Shown piece by piece: positions 61,101-64,000 of a stretch of 64,000 nucleotides of DNA (positions are counted from its first letter, which is position 1; the number at the start of each line of letters is the position of its first letter). Source of the DNA: Verrucomicrobiia bacterium (GTDB lineage Bacteria > Verrucomicrobiota > Verrucomicrobiia > Verrucomicrobiales > DEV007). Position numbers and translations under genes: made by a program. Location of the stretch: NCBI GenBank assembly GCA_030427505.1, contig JAUICH010000006.1:124001-188000 (forward strand), in the 5' to 3' direction. Below the pieces are notes generated by a model that saw only the letters and a program-made list of their open reading frames with translations, was not told the DNA's origin and made no database searches.

Positions 61101-61961
61101 ATGAAAACCCTAAGAGTGCATTGGTTTCGGGCTTGTTCAGCGAAAAGAGAATGGGTTGCGGAGAAGTGGCCGGTCATTTTCGCGGGAGTCTGGTTGGCCA
61201 TGGCGGCTATCTGTCCCGGAAGCGTATTTGGTCAGACGGAAAAGCCTGACACCAAGCCAAAGGAGGAAAAGAAGGCGGCGGCAAAGGATCCCTTCGCCGC
61301 GCCGAAGCAGGCCGAAGCCCAGAAGCGTGAAGATCGGGACATCGTCATCATGGTGGAGTTCCTCGAACTGGACTTGAAGAAGGCCCGAATGCTGATCCGC
61401 GAGCATGTGAGCAATGGGAACCAGGATCAGAATACGCTCTACGAAGAAGTGGAGAAACTCATTGCGGCAGGTCAGGCGACGCCCTTAGAGACGATGTGGA
61501 TGCGAACCCGTAGCGGGCAGCGCGCCCGGGTCGATTCCGTGGAGGAGATCATTTATGCCAAGGAGTTCGATCCGCCAAGACTGCCGAACAAAGTGGAGCT
61601 CGATAGTGTGGGGGAGATTGAGCGGCTACAGGGCAGGCCCGCGTTACCGGCTGCGTTCGAGACCCGAGAAGCAGGGTCCATACTTGAGGTAGATCCCGTC
61701 GCCGCGGGGGATGGCAGCGGGTGGATCGACCTGAATCTGTCCCCGGAGTTGGTTCATTTCAGGGGCATGCGTCCGGCGATCGCTGATGGATATAGGTCCG
61801 GTGAAGAAGAGACTACCGTGCTGCCGGATTTCCATACCATGAAATTGTGGACTCAAACAACGCTCCGGTCCGGGAACTACCATTTGCTGGGATTGTTGAA
61901 ACCGGACGGAAAACGCGAACACCGGGTCATGGTGTTCGTTCGGGCCGATCTGGCGGACTGA
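61101..61961 (+). CDS. Mini-secretin 2: secreted stand-alone secretin homology domain
   Basis: This 286-residue protein has a long signal peptide (hydrophobic part PVIFAGVWLAMAAICPG, cleavage near VFGQ), a charged linker, and a secretin homology domain. The domain starts IVIMVEFLELDLKKARML and continues with the shared core RTRSGQRARVDSVEEIIYAK, EFDPPRLP, AAFETREAGSILEVDP, WIDLNLSPELVHFRG, FHTMKLWTQTTLRSGNYH and RVMVFVRADL. The secretin signature loop and N-domains are missing. It is 48 nt upstream of mini-secretin 3 in the same direction; the two look like a diverged tandem duplication. Confidence 0.78.
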   Translation: MKTLRVHWFRACSAKREWVAEKWPVIFAGVWLAMAAICPGSVFGQTEKPDTKPKEEKKAAAKDPFAAPKQAEAQKREDRDIVIMVEFLELDLKKARMLIREHVSNGNQDQNTLYEEVEKLIAAGQATPLETMWMRTRSGQRARVDSVEEIIYAKEFDPPRLPNKVELDSVGEIERLQGRPALPAAFETREAGSILEVDPVAAGDGSGWIDLNLSPELVHFRGMRPAIADGYRSGEEETTVLPDFHTMKLWTQTTLRSGNYHLLGLLKPDGKREHRVMVFVRADLAD

Positions 61962-62009
61962 GAGAACCTGACTTCCCAAGACGCGGAATCTAGAGACTGA
62001 AAACTAACC

Positions 62010-62840
62010 ATGAAAACTTATAAATACTTCATCATAACGGCTATTCTGGGAACTTGTTTGCAGGCGCCAGTAATGGCTCAGGAAAGTTCCGCCGAGGGCG
62101 GAAAACGAAAAGACCCCTTCGTCGCCAAGGCGAACGCGGCGGCGGACCAGGGCACGGCGGGAGGAGCCGAACCTGAAAAGAGTCAGCCGAAGGAAAAACT
62201 GGAGAACGTGTCCGTACTCGCAACGGTGGACTGGATAGAAGCGGACTACGCGAAGATCCGGAAGTTGCTTCACGCGAACATGGGCAAGGCGGACGCGACT
62301 GAGATTCTGACGCAAATGGAGCGTTGGGTGAACACCGGCGAGGCAACGGTCCTGGAAAGTCTGTCTCTTGTGGCTCGAAGCGGACAGCGGGCCAAGGCGG
62401 ATTCCTCGGAAGGGTATATCTACGCCACGGAAGCGGATTCGCCGTACTATCCGGATGAGATCTCCCTCCGTGACAGTCCGTTTGACGGAAGGTTTCTGGG
62501 AACTCCGAGCAATCCCACCGCTTTTCAAACTCGCAATGTGGGGTCGATAGTCGAAATGGATCCAATCCTGTCCGCCGGATACACCGAAGCCTATTTGAAC
62601 ATTTCCGCGGAGATCGTCCGGTTGCTGCGGACTCAACCAGCAATGGACGTTAAGGTCGATGAAGCCTACGCCAAGATCATGGGAGGCTATGCAATGCCCA
62701 TTTTCTACCGGATGCAGGTGACGACTTCCGTCCATCCGGAGATGGGAAAACCCGCTCTGGTCAGTGTGCAGACGCCCTATGGGGCGTCAGACCGCCGGGT
62801 ACTGGTGTTTGTCACTGTCGAGGTGCCCGGTCTCAAGTAG
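62010..62840 (+). CDS. Mini-secretin 3: secreted stand-alone secretin homology domain
   Basis: This 276-residue protein has a signal peptide (MKTYKYFIITAILGTCLQA, cleavage near VMAQ), a charged linker starting ESSAEGGKRKDPFVAKANAA, and a secretin-like domain: LATVDWIEADYAKIRKLL, LVARSGQRAKADSSEGYIYA, TAFQTRNVGSIVEMDPILS, YLNISAEIVRLL, FYRMQVTTSVHPEMGKP and RRVLVFVTVEV. It is the most diverged of the three copies in this window (DSP for DPP, no DLN in the later strand). It follows mini-secretin 2 and precedes the histidine kinase by 71 nt. Confidence 0.77.
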   Translation: MKTYKYFIITAILGTCLQAPVMAQESSAEGGKRKDPFVAKANAAADQGTAGGAEPEKSQPKEKLENVSVLATVDWIEADYAKIRKLLHANMGKADATEILTQMERWVNTGEATVLESLSLVARSGQRAKADSSEGYIYATEADSPYYPDEISLRDSPFDGRFLGTPSNPTAFQTRNVGSIVEMDPILSAGYTEAYLNISAEIVRLLRTQPAMDVKVDEAYAKIMGGYAMPIFYRMQVTTSVHPEMGKPALVSVQTPYGASDRRVLVFVTVEVPGLK

Positions 62841-62911
62841 AGGAAAGTATTTTGGCCTTCTCTCCCCGGACAGATAGCTGATAGCTTTGTTAGTCGACGT
62901 TCCTCCGAAGA

Positions 62912-64000
62912 ATGAAGTCCCGCGTCCCCCATCTGCTCCTGGGCCTGCTCCTGGCGGGAGCGGTGGGGGTGCTGGTGGCGGGGTTTCTGGCCGCGGAACG
63001 GAAGGAAACGGAAGTGGTGCCGCGGGACCGGGGCGCTTTGACGGACTTGGCCGTGTATCTGGCGGGAGAGCTGCGGATGCTGGATGAGCTGTACACTTCC
63101 CACCTGAAGGAATTGGCCGGCGAAACGTCCCTACGGGAAGACTTTGCCATCAAAAAGCGCTGCGAGGAGATCGTCGGAATAGCGCAGTTTTCCATTCTCA
63201 GCCGGGCTCCTGACGGGCGGCGGGACCGGCACCTGAAGGTCCGGGACTGGACCGAACCCAGGGCACCCGCCCCGTCCTTTTCCGAGAGCGACCGCCTGGG
63301 AGCGGAGGTGATCAGGCTGTCCCCGGTTTCCGCTTATTTGGACGGGTTGGATGAGTCCGGCTGGATCGACGAACCGGGAAAACCGCTGATGTACTGGGCG
63401 CGGCGTTCTCCAAACGAGATCGTGGTACTGTTAGTGAATCGCGCGGAAGTAGCGGCGGCCATTACTGGGTGGTTGCGGGAGTATGAGGGCGAAGCTTTTG
63501 AAACCGTGGCCGTGGGTGGGGGGCCAGACGTCTTTCGCGCCGGGAATGGCGACACGTTGTTCGAAGTGGCGGAAGCGGAAACCGGGAAAGGTGTCCGGCC
63601 GGACTTGCTGCTGCCGCTCCGGACGCGGTATGGCGACTGGCACCTGGAGTCGTGGGACCGGCGGGTCACCACGGTTCGCTATGACCAGCGCGTCATTTCC
63701 GGGACCTGGCTGCTGGCACTGCTCCTGGCCTTGACCGGTGTGGCGCTTTTCCGGCACCAGCGGTCAGTCTTGAAACGGGCGGCCCAGCAGGTGTCCTTCG
63801 TCAACCGGGTGTCTCATGAGCTGAGAACCCCATTGACCAACATTATCCTCAACACCGACCTCGTTTCCGAAGCACTCTCGGAAAAGGCGCTCGCGGGCGG
63901 AGGAGTCGGGCGGCGTCTGTCCCTGGTGCGGGAGGAGTGCCGGCGCCTGAACCGGCTGATCGCCAATGTACTGAGCTTTTCCGGACGCGAGCAGAACCGG
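62912..64000 (+). CDS. Membrane sensor histidine kinase (3' end outside window)
   Basis: The frame is open from the ATG at 62912 to the window edge (363 codons) and continues beyond it. It has an N-terminal transmembrane segment (about 8-27, LLLGLLLAGAVGVLVAGFL), a periplasmic sensor region of about 235 residues without a recognised domain, and a second transmembrane segment (about 268-285, GTWLLALLLALTGVALF). The dimerisation/phosphoacceptor helix is FVNRVSHELRTPLTNIIL with the phosphorylated histidine at H302. The ATP-binding domain would lie outside the window. It may sense an envelope signal linked to the neighbouring mini-secretins; that link is only by position. Confidence 0.9.
   Translation, partial: MKSRVPHLLLGLLLAGAVGVLVAGFLAAERKETEVVPRDRGALTDLAVYLAGELRMLDELYTSHLKELAGETSLREDFAIKKRCEEIVGIAQFSILSRAPDGRRDRHLKVRDWTEPRAPAPSFSESDRLGAEVIRLSPVSAYLDGLDESGWIDEPGKPLMYWARRSPNEIVVLLVNRAEVAAAITGWLREYEGEAFETVAVGGGPDVFRAGNGDTLFEVAEAETGKGVRPDLLLPLRTRYGDWHLESWDRRVTTVRYDQRVISGTWLLALLLALTGVALFRHQRSVLKRAAQQVSFVNRVSHELRTPLTNIILNTDLVSEALSEKALAGGGVGRRLSLVREECRRLNRLIANVLSFSGREQNR

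Noticed and set aside
1-64000. CRISPR arrays, tRNA or rRNA genes, complete insertion sequences, prophage genes
   Set aside because: No regular spaced repeats, cloverleaf-type or rRNA-like stretches, transposase or phage genes were seen on reading the window.

Overview
The window looks like a chromosomal stretch of a Verrucomicrobiota bacterium, probably class Verrucomicrobiae. The evidence is a five-gene locus with the gene order and architecture of Akkermansia Amuc_1102-1101-1100-1099-1098, a division and cell-wall (dcw) cluster with a MurC-MurB fusion and an FtsZ with a very long tail, and a high-GC, signal-peptide-rich gene set. Taxonomy is inferred from gene content only; no rRNA or tRNA gene was seen.

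Layout. 0-4 kb: the 3' part of a Cu(I)/Ag(I)-type RND pump (CusA) and a small metal-binding lipoprotein, closed by a strong terminator. 4-15 kb: mixed single genes (GT39-type membrane glycosyltransferase, CLC chloride/proton antiporter with CBS domains, metallophosphoesterase, YjbR-like protein, malectin/LamG secreted protein, CoA-binding protein, Pro/Gly-rich secreted protein), including a 212-bp MITE whose TA duplication sits in a CTAG target, as expected for IS630-type transposition. 15.3-36 kb: a co-directional dcw cluster: rsmH, ftsL-like, ftsI, murE, murF, mraY, murD, a LysM membrane protein, ftsW, murG, murC-murB fusion, ddl, ftsQ, ftsA, ftsZ. No mraZ is present. 36-38.7 kb: a secreted PQQ-type beta-propeller protein and a UDP-xylose synthase-like enzyme. 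38.8-46 kb: the Amuc_1102-1098-like type IV pilus-type envelope locus (secreted protein, PilM-PilN fusion, PilO-like Amuc_1100 homologue, Amuc_1099 homologue with a calcium-type loop, TPR-secretin), ended by a strong terminator. 46-52 kb: polysaccharide-type genes (deacetylase-like protein, membrane EEP phosphatase/nuclease, UDP-HexNAc 4-epimerase, GT39, methyltransferase). 52-64 kb: a two-gene operon of a mini-secretin and a large VIT/vWA/SLBB/TPR protein, a GH92 mannosidase, two decayed genes, a sulfotransferase, two more mini-secretins in tandem, and a histidine kinase cut by the window end.

How it fits together. The dcw genes make lipid II (MurB/C/D/E/F, Ddl, MraY, MurG), polymerise and cross-link it at the septum (FtsW, FtsI) and organise the ring (FtsZ, FtsA, FtsQ, FtsL). 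The DNPR motif of MurE indicates meso-diaminopimelate peptidoglycan. The Amuc-like locus should build a trans-envelope machine with an outer-membrane secretin.

The most novel element is a family of three short secreted proteins (at 55488-56327, 61101-61961 and 62010-62840). Each carries only the C-terminal secretin homology domain of the full-length secretin at 43443-46001. They lack the N-domains and about 20 residues that include the secretin signature loop. One is coupled by a 4-nt gap to the VIT/vWA/SLBB protein. I propose this as a candidate undescribed envelope system.
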